Shown piece after piece: positions 1 to 7,431 of a stretch of DNA of 55,077 bases. The notes below the pieces were generated by a model. The model had not been told where the DNA came from. It saw nothing but the letters and a program-made list of their open reading frames with translations, and did not search any database. The position numbers were made by a program, and so were the translations under genes. Source of the stretch: Akkermansia muciniphila (GTDB lineage: Bacteria; Verrucomicrobiota; Verrucomicrobiia; Limisphaerales; SIAT01); contig CAMASG010000006.1 in NCBI GenBank assembly GCA_945860945.1, positions 1-55,077 of the forward strand, in the 5' to 3' direction. Every line of letters begins with the position of its first letter. The stretch's first letter is position 1.

Positions 1-466
1 CATCCTTCGCCACGCCTTGGCCAGTGCGATACATGAACCCGAGGTCGGACTGCGCGGGGGCAACGCCTTGATCTGCGGCTTTGCGATACCACTTCACGGC
101 CTCAACCTCATCCTTCGTCACGCCTTGGCCATTGGCATACATAAACCCGAGGTTGAACTGCGCGCCGGCATTGCCTTGATCTGCGGCTTTGCGATACCAC
201 TTCACGGCCTCCACCTCATCCTTCGCCACGCCTTGGCCATTGGCATACATCAGCCCGAGGAAGTACTGCGCGGAGACCTCACCTTTTTCGGCTCGGCCAC
301 GCAATTCGGCTAACGCCTTCGCATCGCCCTCACTCGCTTTTAGCGTCAGCCTGGTCGTCGATACAGTGGGTGCGGCAGGGGTCTTCTCCTGTGCCAGCAG
401 TGCTCCGCAGCCAAGCAATGTGGCGGCCAAAACCAGACTGGGAACGAACAGGCGGGGAATCTTCAT
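1..466 (-). CDS. Secreted Sel1-like repeat protein, 5' part (truncated by window edge)
   Basis: This ORF is absent from the supplied track because its stop lies beyond base 1. I translated it from the minus strand: ATG at 466-464, 155 codons visible. The N-terminus MKIPRLFVPSLVLAATLLGCG is a signal peptide, possibly a lipoprotein one (LLGC at residues 17-20). From about residue 65 it has consecutive 36-residue Sel1/TPR-like repeats, each with the pattern AQ-x2-LG-x2-Y-x2-GQGV-x-KDE-x2-AVKWYRKAADQG. The second and third repeats are nearly identical at DNA level, which suggests recent internal duplication. Sel1 repeats are alpha-helical scaffolds for protein-protein contacts; the partner is unknown. 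The plus-strand ORF 17..313 is its shadow. Confidence 0.88.
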   Translation of the reverse strand, partial: MKIPRLFVPSLVLAATLLGCGALLAQEKTPAAPTVSTTRLTLKASEGDAKALAELRGRAEKGEVSAQYFLGLMYANGQGVAKDEVEAVKWYRKAADQGNAGAQFNLGFMYANGQGVTKDEVEAVKWYRKAADQGVAPAQSDLGFMYRTGQGVAKD

Positions 467-472
467 GCGTTC

Positions 473-500
473 ACCTTACTCAACCCTCGTCCGCACGCAA
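473..500 (-). promoter_or_regulatory. Predicted promoter of the Sel1 gene
   Basis: On the minus strand TTGCGT (500-495), a 16-nt spacer and TAAGGT (478-473) are followed by 6 nt and then the ATG at 466. Transcription would start at or next to the start codon. The AAGGTG inside the -10 could instead act as a ribosome binding site, so the reading is ambiguous here. Confidence 0.4.
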
Positions 501-542
501 GTGCTTCGTCACCCGTTCACCTCTTCCTTCTCTCTTCTCTCC

Positions 543-577
543 CTTGGCGTCTTGGCACCTTGGCGTCTTGGCGGTTT
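543..577. repeat. 8-bp tandem mini-repeat (4 units)
   Basis: Four consecutive 8-bp units, CTTGGCGT CTTGGCAC CTTGGCGT CTTGGCGG, followed by TTT. On the other strand the unit reads ACGCCAAG. It lies upstream of the Sel1 promoter and about 50 bp before the 21-bp array. It is too short to be coding and no dyad is evident. A related 8-bp unit (TCGCGAAG type) occurs at 50951-50974. Confidence 0.8.
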
Positions 578-628
578 AGCTCCCTTCCGCCTCTCTTTTC
601 GCCTGTTTCCTCTAAAAATCACCTTTCC

Positions 629-922
629 AGCGTGTCGGAACGACTTTCCAAAGCTCTGGAACGTCGTGCCGGAGGGTTGGAACGCTGCGCCAACGTATCG
701 GAACGCCTGGCCAAGGTGTTGGATTGACGTTCCATCGCATTGGATTGCCTAGCCGGAGGGTTGGAACGGCGTGCCGACGCTCTGGAACGTCGTGCCGGAG
801 GGTTGGAACGCTGCGCCAAGGCATCGGAACGCCTCGCCAACGTGTTGGATTGACGTTCCATCGCATTGGATTGCCTGGCCGGAGGTCGGGAACGGCGTGC
901 CGATGGATTGGAAAGGTCCAAA
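629..922. repeat. Intergenic 21-bp tandem array, 14 units, 126-bp higher-order period
   Basis: A GGA-start core recurs at 637, 658, 679, 700, 721, 742, 763, 784, 805, 826, 847, 868, 889 and 910, exactly every 21 bp with no indel. Each unit is a 13-bp core of pattern GGA-nn-G-n-(C/T)-nnn-CC (the last unit is degenerate) plus an 8-nt variable spacer. Units six apart are near identical (679 and 805; 742 and 868), giving a 126-bp superperiod. Several cores are imperfect palindromes, for example GGAACGTCGTGCC. Because 21 is a multiple of three and stops are lacking, several frames on both strands stay open and encode heptads; I treat these as artefacts. Function unknown. Confidence 0.93.
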
Positions 923-959
923 TCACGGATGGAGAGAGAAGAAAGAGGGTGGAAAATTC

Positions 960-990
960 GTGTTCATCGGTGTTTCATCCGTGGCTGATA
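960..990. repeat. Short 10/11-bp imperfect tandem repeat
   Basis: GTGTTCATCG, GTGTTTCATCC and GTGGCTGATA follow each other directly, one DNA turn apart. It is the third short-period element in the 617-bp gene-free zone 467-1083. The remainder of the zone (501-542, 578-628, 923-959, 991-1083) shows no gene, terminator or RNA that I can recognise. Confidence 0.5.
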
Positions 991-1083
991 ATGGGCTGAG
1001 CTGGTAACGGGGGCTGATTTTCGCAAGTCACGGCTGGACTTTGATGTCGAATAGGGCAGTGTCGTGGGCGTCCAACCAAGCCG

Positions 1084-2457
1084 ATGCTCCGAATCCAAAA
1101 AGGCCCGCTTTCTGCTAATTGCCAAGGTTCTTCTCGCCGCACGGCGTTGAAGGCGGGCTTTCTCGGTCTGCTCGGTCTTTCCTCGGCGGAATTGCTGCGT
1201 CTGCAAGCGGCGGGCGTGGCGAAGCGCACGGGCAAATCGGTCATCCTGCTCTGGCTCGATGGCGGGCCGAGCCACTTGGAGAGCTACGACCCGAAGCCGG
1301 ATGCGCCGAGCGAGTATCGGGGGCCGTGGGGCGCGATCCGCACGAACGTCCCCGGCATCCACCTGAGCGAGCAACTGCCGCGACACGCGAAGTTGGCGGA
1401 CAAGATGGTTTTCCTGCGCTCGCTGCATCACGACAACGGCGATCATTTCGCGGCGGCGCACTGGATGCTCACGGGCCGCTTCGGCTCGCACTCGACGGAT
1501 CAGGCGCAGAAGTTCCCATCGGTCGGTTCCTACGTCTCGCGCATCCAAGGCGCGAACGCGCCTGGTCTGCCGGCGTATGTCGGATTGCCCGCGGCGGAGA
1601 GCGTTTATCTTTATCCCGGTTACCAAGGCGCGGCGTATCTCGGGCGCGCTTACAATCCGTTCGATGTGCAGACGCAGCAGAAGTATCTCGCGGCGAGCCA
1701 CACGGGCGTCATCACGCCGCCGCAGTGTCTGGAGAACTTCGGCGGAGACACGGGGCGCATCCGTGGCCGTCTCGATTTGCTTGGCTCGATTGACCACCTT
1801 CGCCGCGACCTCGACAGGTCCGGTGTAATGGAGGCGATGGACCGGCATCAGCAACACGCGGTGGATATGGTGGTGGGCGGCAACGCGCGTGAGGCGCTCG
1901 ACATCACGAAGGAAAGCGACAAGACGCGCGAGCGCTACGGCCGCAACGCGTGGGGCCACTACACGCTGATGGCGCGGCGGCTCGTGGAGTCGGGTGTGAG
2001 CTTCGTGACGGTGGACATGCCGCACTGGGACGACCATTCGAGCATCGAGAAGAGCCACGGCTACAAGCTGCCGGTGCTCGACCGCGCGGCGTCGTCGCTC
2101 ATCGAGGATCTTTCTGAGCGCGGGATGTTGAAGGACGTGCTCGTGGTGGTGATGGGCGAGTTCGGCCGCACGCCGAAGATCAACACCGGCCAGCCGGGGA
2201 TCCCCGTGCCGGGCCGCGATCACTGGGGCAATGCCTTCAGTGTGATGATGGCGGGCGGCGGATTGAAGGGCGGCCAAGTCGTCGGCGCGACGAACGACAA
2301 GGGCGAGCATCCCATCGAACGTCCGCTCATGCCGTCCGATGTGTTGGCGACGATCTACCACGTGCTCGGCATCGATCCGGACCAGACGTTCATCGACCAC
2401 GCGGGGCGGCCGGTGCCGATTCTCGATTCGGGCAGACCGATCTCAGAAATCATTTAG
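1084..2457 (+). CDS. DUF1501 family protein, Tat-exported
   Basis: A 457-aa DUF1501 protein, a branch of the alkaline-phosphatase superfamily abundant in Planctomycetes and Verrucomicrobia; the substrate is unknown. Near the N-terminus, SSRRTALKAGFLGLLGL is a twin-arginine-type signal, so it is probably exported. Family marks are LLWLDGGPSHLESYDPK (about 55-70), GEFGRTPKIN and PGRDHWG. The ATG at 1084 has no Shine-Dalgarno; a start nearer the RR motif is possible. A second DUF1501 gene follows after 21 bp, so the two are probably co-transcribed. In PVC genomes DUF1501 genes usually sit beside DUF1549/PSD1 genes; none is seen here, so any partner would be elsewhere. Confidence 0.9.
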   Translation: MLRIQKGPLSANCQGSSRRTALKAGFLGLLGLSSAELLRLQAAGVAKRTGKSVILLWLDGGPSHLESYDPKPDAPSEYRGPWGAIRTNVPGIHLSEQLPRHAKLADKMVFLRSLHHDNGDHFAAAHWMLTGRFGSHSTDQAQKFPSVGSYVSRIQGANAPGLPAYVGLPAAESVYLYPGYQGAAYLGRAYNPFDVQTQQKYLAASHTGVITPPQCLENFGGDTGRIRGRLDLLGSIDHLRRDLDRSGVMEAMDRHQQHAVDMVVGGNAREALDITKESDKTRERYGRNAWGHYTLMARRLVESGVSFVTVDMPHWDDHSSIEKSHGYKLPVLDRAASSLIEDLSERGMLKDVLVVVMGEFGRTPKINTGQPGIPVPGRDHWGNAFSVMMAGGGLKGGQVVGATNDKGEHPIERPLMPSDVLATIYHVLGIDPDQTFIDHAGRPVPILDSGRPISEII

Positions 2458-2468
2458 AGAAAGAAAAC

Positions 2469-2473
2469 GGAGG
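2469..2473 (+). promoter_or_regulatory. Canonical Shine-Dalgarno of the second DUF1501 gene
   Basis: GGAGG lies 5 nt before the ATG at 2479, inside the 21-bp gap after the upstream gene. It shows that conventional ribosome binding sites are used within operons, in contrast to many heads of transcription units here that lack room for a leader. Confidence 0.75.
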
Positions 2474-2478
2474 AACCT

Positions 2479-3867
2479 ATGCTGCGCTTACATCCAAACG
2501 GCCTGAACCGGAGATCCTTCCTGAACGTCGGCTCGCTCGCGCTGGGCGGCCTCTCGCTCTCCGGTCTGTTGCAGGCGCGCGCCGTCGCGTCTGCCGCCGG
2601 AAAGCTGGTGAAGGACAAGTCGGTCATCTTCCTATTCCAACACGGCGGGCCATCGCAGACGGAGACGTTCGATCCGAAGATGGACGCGCCGGTCGGCATC
2701 CGTAGCGTGACCGGCGAAGTGGCGACGACGTTGCCCGGCGTGACCTTTGGCGCGACGTTCCCGAAGCTCGCGCGGTTGGCGCACAAGCTCGCGATCGTGC
2801 GCTCTTTCGCGACGGGCAACGGCAACCACGACATCAAGCCGCTGGTCTCGAAGGAGACTTTCGGCGCGGGTCTCGGCGCGATTTACGGACGCGTCGCCGG
2901 CACGAGTCATCCGGTCACGGGGATGCCGCGCAACCTCGCGCTCTTCCCGCGCGCGGTGGATCCATCCACGCAACCGGCGGTGCGCCAGTTCGGCGATTTC
3001 GCTTCCACGGGTTCTCTCGGTGCGGCCTACGCGCCTTTCGAACCCGGCGGCAAAGGGAAGCTGCAGGAAGATCTGCAACTGGCGATTTCGCCCGATCGCC
3101 TCGCCGATCGACGCGCGCTGTTGCAGAGCGTCGACCGGCTCAAATATCAGGTCGATGCCACGGGCGCACTCGAGGGCTTGGACCGTTTCCGCGAGCAGGC
3201 GTTCTCGACGATTCTCGGCGGTGTCACCGATGCGTTTGATCTTTCCAAGGAAGATCCGCGCGTGGTCGCCGCGTACGACACCGCGCCGCTCGTGCCGGCG
3301 CACCGCATCAGCAAGCGTTGGAATAACCACAAGAACTACGCGGACAACGCGCAGACGCTCGGGCGACTGCTGCTGCTCGCGCGGCGCGTCTGCGAGCGTG
3401 GCGCGGGCTTCGTGACCGTGACGACCAATTTCGTCTGGGACATGCACGCGGACTCGAACAACGCGACCATCGAGGAAGGGATGGGCTACGTCGGCACGCC
3501 GTTCGACCACGCCGTGGCCGCGTTCATCGAGGACTGCGAAGCGCGCGGGTTGCGCGACAAGATTCTGCTCGTCGCCTGCGGCGAGATGGGCCGCACGCCG
3601 CGCGTAAACAAGAACGGCGGGCGCGACCACTGGGGCAACCTCTCGCCGCTGCTGATTTATGGCGGCGGGCTGAAGATGGGGCAGGTGATCGGCGAATCCT
3701 CTCGCGACGGCGGTGAACCGGCGGACAACCCCGTCTCGAACAGCGACCTCATCGCCACCGTGTTTCAGACCTTGCTCGACACGGGCGAACTGCGCTCCGC
3801 CTCGGGCATCCCGCGCGAAGTGCTCTCGGCCGTGAACGATGGTCGGCCGATCCGCCAGCTCTTCTGA
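2479..3867 (+). CDS. DUF1501 family protein, Tat-exported (second copy)
   Basis: A 462-aa DUF1501 protein with the N-terminal Tat signal NRRSFLNVGSLALGGLSL. Core motifs match the family: IFLFQHGGPSQTETFDPK (about residues 50-67), CGEMGRTPRVN and GGRDHWGN near the C-terminus. It differs clearly from the neighbouring copy in the central region, so the pair looks like diverged paralogues rather than a fresh duplication. It probably forms an operon with the preceding gene, and the sulfatase follows 107 bp later. All three products belong to the alkaline-phosphatase superfold. The reaction catalysed by DUF1501 proteins is not established. Confidence 0.9.
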   Translation: MLRLHPNGLNRRSFLNVGSLALGGLSLSGLLQARAVASAAGKLVKDKSVIFLFQHGGPSQTETFDPKMDAPVGIRSVTGEVATTLPGVTFGATFPKLARLAHKLAIVRSFATGNGNHDIKPLVSKETFGAGLGAIYGRVAGTSHPVTGMPRNLALFPRAVDPSTQPAVRQFGDFASTGSLGAAYAPFEPGGKGKLQEDLQLAISPDRLADRRALLQSVDRLKYQVDATGALEGLDRFREQAFSTILGGVTDAFDLSKEDPRVVAAYDTAPLVPAHRISKRWNNHKNYADNAQTLGRLLLLARRVCERGAGFVTVTTNFVWDMHADSNNATIEEGMGYVGTPFDHAVAAFIEDCEARGLRDKILLVACGEMGRTPRVNKNGGRDHWGNLSPLLIYGGGLKMGQVIGESSRDGGEPADNPVSNSDLIATVFQTLLDTGELRSASGIPREVLSAVNDGRPIRQLF

Positions 3868-3974
3868 GTTTCATCGGCGCGTCATCGTCGCGGATTGATT
3901 CGGAGTATGCCCGCTTGGCTGCGCGTCCTGATTCCTTCTGGATTTCCCATCGCGTGTCTGTTATTTTTGGCGCG

Positions 3975-5435
3975 ATGAATTCCTTTCCGCCGATGAAACA
4001 GTTTGCGTTACTCATCTTCACGCTGCTCCTCGCGCACGTTTCCATCGTCGCCGCTGCTGACAAGGCCGCCAAGATTACCCCACGGCCGAACATCATCTTC
4101 CTCCTCGCGGACGATATGCGCGCCGATACCATCGCCGCGCTCGGCAACCCGAATATCCAGACGCCGAACCTCGATCGCCTCGTGGCGCGTGGCACGAGCT
4201 TCACGCGTGCGTATATCATGGGCGGACTGCAGGGCGCGGTCTGCGTGCCGTCGCGCGCGATGATGCTGAGCGGCCGGCCGCTCTTCCGGATTTCCGAACA
4301 ACTCAAGGACACGACGACGTGGCCGATGGTTCTCCGCGCTGGCGGCTACGAGACCTTCGGCTGTGGTAAATGGCACAACGGTCCGGCTTCGTATGCGGCG
4401 AGCTTTCCGAATGGAAAAAGCGTGTTTCTCGGCGGCATGAATAATCACTTCCGCGTTCCCGTGCGGGATGTGATGCCGGACGGAAAACTCACGCCGCCGC
4501 GGACGAGCGAGCTTCATTCGAGCGAGCTTTTCGCCAATCAAGCCATCGAGTTCCTGCGCGCGCAGAAGAGCGGCACAAATTCCTTCGCACTCTACGTCGC
4601 CTTCACCGCGCCGCACGATCCGCGGCAGGCACCGAAGGAATACCACGATCGGTACGATGCCGCGAAGCTGCCGTTGCCGAAGAACTTCCTTCCGAAACAT
4701 CCTTTCAACAACGGCGAGCTGACGGTGCGCGACGAGCAGTTGCTGCCGTGGCCGCGCACCGAGATGGCCGTGCGCCGCGAGTTGGCGGATTACTACGCGA
4801 TCATCACGCATCTCGACGCGCAGATCGGCCGTGTGCTCGAGGCGCTGCGCGAGACCGGGCGGGCGGAGGAAACGATTGTCGTGTTCGCCGCGGACAACGG
4901 CCTCGCCATCGGCAGCCACGGCCTGCTCGGAAAGCAGAATGTTTACGAGCACTCGATGCGCGTGCCGCTCATCATCGGCGGGCCGGGCCTGCCAGCGGGC
5001 CGTCGCACGGATGCGATGTGCTACTCGTTCGATCTCTTCCCGACGTTCTGTGAATGGGTCGGACTGGCTACGCCCAAAAGCGTGGAAGGGCGCAGTCTCG
5101 CGCCGATGCTGAAGGCCGGACGCGACCAGCATCGCGACGAGATCTTGACCGCCTATCGTCATTTTCAACGCGCGGTAAACGACGGCCGTTTCAAACTCAT
5201 CCGCTACCCGCACATCAATAAATCACAGCTCTTCGATTTGAAGAACGACCCGGACGAGCTGCGCGATTTGTCTGAGGACGCGGCATCGAAACCGAAGCTC
5301 GAGGAGTTGATGACGCGACTGGCGTCGTTGCAAAAAGAGTTCGGCGACACGCTGCCGCTTTCGACCAATGAGCCTGCGCCCATGGAAATCCCGTTGCCGC
5401 CGGCGTCTGCGAAAGGTAAAAAAGCCAAGCTTTAA
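3975..5435 (+). CDS. Secreted sulfatase (formylglycine-dependent, type I)
   Basis: Arylsulfatase/choline-sulfatase-like hydrolase, 486 aa from the ATG at 3975. MKQFALLIFTLLLAHVSIVAAA is a signal peptide. FLLADDMRADTIAALGN holds the metal-binding Asp pair and VCVPSRAMMLSGR holds the C-x-P-S-R motif; Cys90 would be converted to formylglycine by a maturase not seen in the window. The C-terminal LFDLKNDPDELRDLS is typical of the family. The track begins at a TTG (3915), but a -10-like TATTTT (3962-3967) lies 7 nt before 3975, favouring that start; the ATG at 3993 is the alternative. The substrate (polysaccharide sulfate or a small ester) cannot be told from sequence. Confidence 0.92.
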   Translation: MNSFPPMKQFALLIFTLLLAHVSIVAAADKAAKITPRPNIIFLLADDMRADTIAALGNPNIQTPNLDRLVARGTSFTRAYIMGGLQGAVCVPSRAMMLSGRPLFRISEQLKDTTTWPMVLRAGGYETFGCGKWHNGPASYAASFPNGKSVFLGGMNNHFRVPVRDVMPDGKLTPPRTSELHSSELFANQAIEFLRAQKSGTNSFALYVAFTAPHDPRQAPKEYHDRYDAAKLPLPKNFLPKHPFNNGELTVRDEQLLPWPRTEMAVRRELADYYAIITHLDAQIGRVLEALRETGRAEETIVVFAADNGLAIGSHGLLGKQNVYEHSMRVPLIIGGPGLPAGRRTDAMCYSFDLFPTFCEWVGLATPKSVEGRSLAPMLKAGRDQHRDEILTAYRHFQRAVNDGRFKLIRYPHINKSQLFDLKNDPDELRDLSEDAASKPKLEELMTRLASLQKEFGDTLPLSTNEPAPMEIPLPPASAKGKKAKL

Positions 5436-5441
5436 TCGGGG

Positions 5442-6164
5442 ATGAACATCGAAATCAAAAATAAACAGGGCGAACGGCTGGACTACACCTTCCACGCCGG
5501 CGACGCGAAATCGAAGGATCTGCTCGTGATCGGTCACGGTGTGACCGGCAACAAAGATCGGCCGTTCATCGTGACGCTCGCCACGGCGCTCCCCGCGGCC
5601 GGCTTCAACGTGTTGCGTTTCTCCTTTTCCGGAAACGGCGCGTCGGACGGAAAGTTCGCGGACTCGACCATATCGAAAGAGGTCGAGGATCTCGGTGCGG
5701 TGCTGGACGCGCTCACTGCCTGGAACATCACTTATGCGGGCCACAGCATGGGCGGCGCGGTCGGCGTGCTACGCGCCGCGCAGGACACGCGCATCCATCG
5801 GCTCATCTCGCTCGCCGGCATGGTGCACACGCGCGATTTTGCGCAGCGCGAGTTCGGCGAGGTGAAGCCGGGGCAAGGCTCCATGTGGGACAACGAGGCG
5901 TGCCCGCTTTCGCAGGCTTACATGGATGACCTCGGCCGCATCGGCGATGTGCTCGCGTGCGCGCCGCATATCAAAGTGCCGTGGCTGCTCATTCATGGCA
6001 CCGAAGACGACGTGGTGCCGATCAAAGATTCGCGCGACATTCTTGCGCGCGCGAACAAGGCATCCACGCAACTCGTCGAGGTGGTCGGCAGCAACCACAT
6101 TTTCACCGGCGAACCGACCATCGAGATCGTGAAGATCGCGAGCCACTGGCTGCTGCGCCACTAA
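5442..6164 (+). CDS. Alpha/beta hydrolase
   Basis: A 240-aa cytoplasmic alpha/beta-hydrolase with no signal peptide. The likely triad is visible: nucleophile Ser102 in GHSMGG, an acidic residue at Asp189/190 in HGTEDDVVP, and His219 in GSNHIF. The oxyanion-hole region is VIGHGVTGNKDRPF. It resembles esterases annotated as serine aminopeptidase-like or YhfR/FrsA-like. It starts 6 bp after the sulfatase stop and is followed after 5 bp by the ABM protein, so the three are probably co-transcribed. The substrate is unknown. Confidence 0.85.
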   Translation: MNIEIKNKQGERLDYTFHAGDAKSKDLLVIGHGVTGNKDRPFIVTLATALPAAGFNVLRFSFSGNGASDGKFADSTISKEVEDLGAVLDALTAWNITYAGHSMGGAVGVLRAAQDTRIHRLISLAGMVHTRDFAQREFGEVKPGQGSMWDNEACPLSQAYMDDLGRIGDVLACAPHIKVPWLLIHGTEDDVVPIKDSRDILARANKASTQLVEVVGSNHIFTGEPTIEIVKIASHWLLRH

Positions 6165-6169
6165 AGTTT

Positions 6170-6478
6170 ATGATTCACGTCATCGCTACCATTGAATTGA
6201 ACGCCGGCAAGCGCGGGGATTTCCTCGCCGAGTTTCGTCGCCTGATGCCGCTGGTCCAAGCCGAGAACGGCTGCATCGAATACGGTCCGGCGGTGGACGT
6301 GCCGACCGGTCTGCCGCTGCAGGACGCGATTCGTCCCGACGCTGTGGTGGTAATCGAGAAGTGGGCTGACCTGCCGGCGCTCCACGCGCATCTGCAGGCG
6401 CCGCACATGCTCGACTACCGGGGTCGCGTGAAGAATTTCGTGCTCGGCGTGCGGCTTCAGATTCTTCAGCCGGACTGA
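6170..6478 (+). CDS. ABM-domain protein (putative quinol monooxygenase, YgiN-like)
   Basis: A 102-aa protein matching the antibiotic-biosynthesis monooxygenase fold (dimeric ferredoxin-like). MIHVIATIELNAGKRGDFLAEFRRL starts the first strand and helix, ENGCIEYG is the family's second-strand signature, and VVIEKWADLPALHAHLQAPHM forms the active-site face with a conserved His. Such proteins oxidise quinols or act as small-molecule detoxification enzymes. The track ORF begins at 5957 inside the previous gene; I use the ATG at 6170, which lies 5 bp after the hydrolase stop. Confidence 0.85.
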   Translation: MIHVIATIELNAGKRGDFLAEFRRLMPLVQAENGCIEYGPAVDVPTGLPLQDAIRPDAVVVIEKWADLPALHAHLQAPHMLDYRGRVKNFVLGVRLQILQPD

Positions 6479-6520
6479 GCGTTTCCATTCCGCGACAACG
6501 CGGTGCGGACGTCTTTGAGT

Positions 6521-6549
6521 TTGCCTTCGCAGGTGCAGCCGTGTTGCAT
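6521..6549 (+). promoter_or_regulatory. Predicted promoter of the metallophosphoesterase gene
   Basis: TTGCCT (6521-6526), a 17-nt spacer and TTGCAT (6544-6549) are followed by 6 nt and the ATG at 6556. The -10 box is weak, but the geometry repeats that at other transcription-unit heads here and supports 6556 over the GTG at 6541. Confidence 0.4.
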
Positions 6550-6555
6550 CGCGGC

Positions 6556-7389
6556 ATGAAATCGCTTCTTCAAAAACTCCTTTTTCTGTGCGCGCTCGGC
6601 GTGGCGTCCGTGGCCGTGGCCGCGCCGTTCAATTTCTCGGTGATGGGCGACGTGCCATACGGCGAGCAGGAGTTGGCGTTGCTGGTGCGGCAGGTGGACG
6701 AACTGCCGCGCACAAGCGCGTTCGTGATCCATCTCGGCGACATCAAGGAGGGCACGACGCCGTGCGACGAAGCGGTCTATGCGCGCGTGTCGGGTGTGCT
6801 GCGCCGCTCCGTTCAGCCGACCTTCATCATCCCCGGCGACAACGAGTGGAACGACTGCGACAGGCCGAAGCAGGCGTGGCGGTTCTGGACGAAACATTTT
6901 CTCAAGCTCGACGAGCATTGGAAACACACCTTCACCGTGACGCGGCAGAAATCGCGTCCGGAGAATTTCGCCTTCACACACGAGGGCGCATTGTTCGTCG
7001 GCATCACGATGGTTGGTGGCGCGGTGCACGACAAAAGCGAATGGAAAGATTTTCTCAAGGACGGCTCCGAGTGGGTGGAGAAACAATTCAAGAATGAAGG
7101 AGAGAAGGTGAAGTGCGCGGTGGTCTTCGCGCACGCGTTCCCGACGGAGAAACATCACGGGATTTTTGCCGATCGGTTTCCGACCGCTGCGCGGAAGTTC
7201 GGCAAGCCGGTGCTCTATTTGCAGGGCGACGGCCACGTGTGGCTGCGCGACCAACCGTTTGAGAACGCGACGAACGTGACGCGTGTGCAGGTGGATCAGG
7301 GCGGCAAAGCGCCGCCGATTGTCGTGACGGTGACGGGCGATACGAAGGAGTCGTTCCGCTTTGACCGACGTTTGAATCCGGCCCGCTGA
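6556..7389 (+). CDS. Secreted metallophosphoesterase
   Basis: A 277-aa calcineurin-like phosphoesterase. MKSLLQKLLFLCALGVASVAVAA is a signal peptide, so it acts in the periplasm or outside the cell. Metal-site motifs run in order: SVMGDVPYGEQE, VIHLGDIKEG, IIPGDNEWNDC, VFAHAFPTE and LYLQGDGHVW. The GDVPY variant replaces the usual D-x-H of the first motif and recurs in a subgroup of secreted members. The track's GTG start at 6541 would put five residues before the signal peptide; 6556 is preferred. It converges on the GYF gene with a 27-bp gap holding a terminator. Confidence 0.85.
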   Translation: MKSLLQKLLFLCALGVASVAVAAPFNFSVMGDVPYGEQELALLVRQVDELPRTSAFVIHLGDIKEGTTPCDEAVYARVSGVLRRSVQPTFIIPGDNEWNDCDRPKQAWRFWTKHFLKLDEHWKHTFTVTRQKSRPENFAFTHEGALFVGITMVGGAVHDKSEWKDFLKDGSEWVEKQFKNEGEKVKCAVVFAHAFPTEKHHGIFADRFPTAARKFGKPVLYLQGDGHVWLRDQPFENATNVTRVQVDQGGKAPPIVVTVTGDTKESFRFDRRLNPAR

Positions 7390-7409
7390 TTCGTCCGCTG
7401 AATTTCCGC

Positions 7410-7431
7410 AGCGCGGTCAGAGCGCTTTTTT
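7410..7431 (+). terminator. Rho-independent terminator after the metallophosphoesterase gene
   Basis: AGCGC, a 7-nt loop and GCGCT run straight into a T tract (7426-7431). The loop contains the TCA that is the stop codon of the convergent GYF gene, so the hairpin overlaps that gene's 3' end. The stem is only 5 bp. Confidence 0.5.

Noticed and set aside
552-570. Sigma-54 promoter (TTGGCAC at 552-558 region)
   Set aside because: The -24-like TGGCAC is part of the 8-bp repeat and no TTGC at -12 follows with correct spacing.
629-922. CRISPR array
   Set aside because: Units are 21 bp with 8-nt spacers that themselves recur. There are no 25-40 nt unique spacers and no cas genes nearby.
189-1007. 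Several overlapping ORFs on both strands encoding heptad repeats (such as SNxxARR or WNxxPxx)
   Set aside because: They are open in several frames because the 21-bp unit is a multiple of three and lacks stop codons. No ribosome binding site, signal or known domain is seen, so the DNA repeat itself is the better explanation.
964-2400. 478-aa minus-strand ORF opposite the first DUF1501 gene
   Set aside because: It is antisense to a gene with clear family motifs, and its translation is an Arg/Val-rich shadow.
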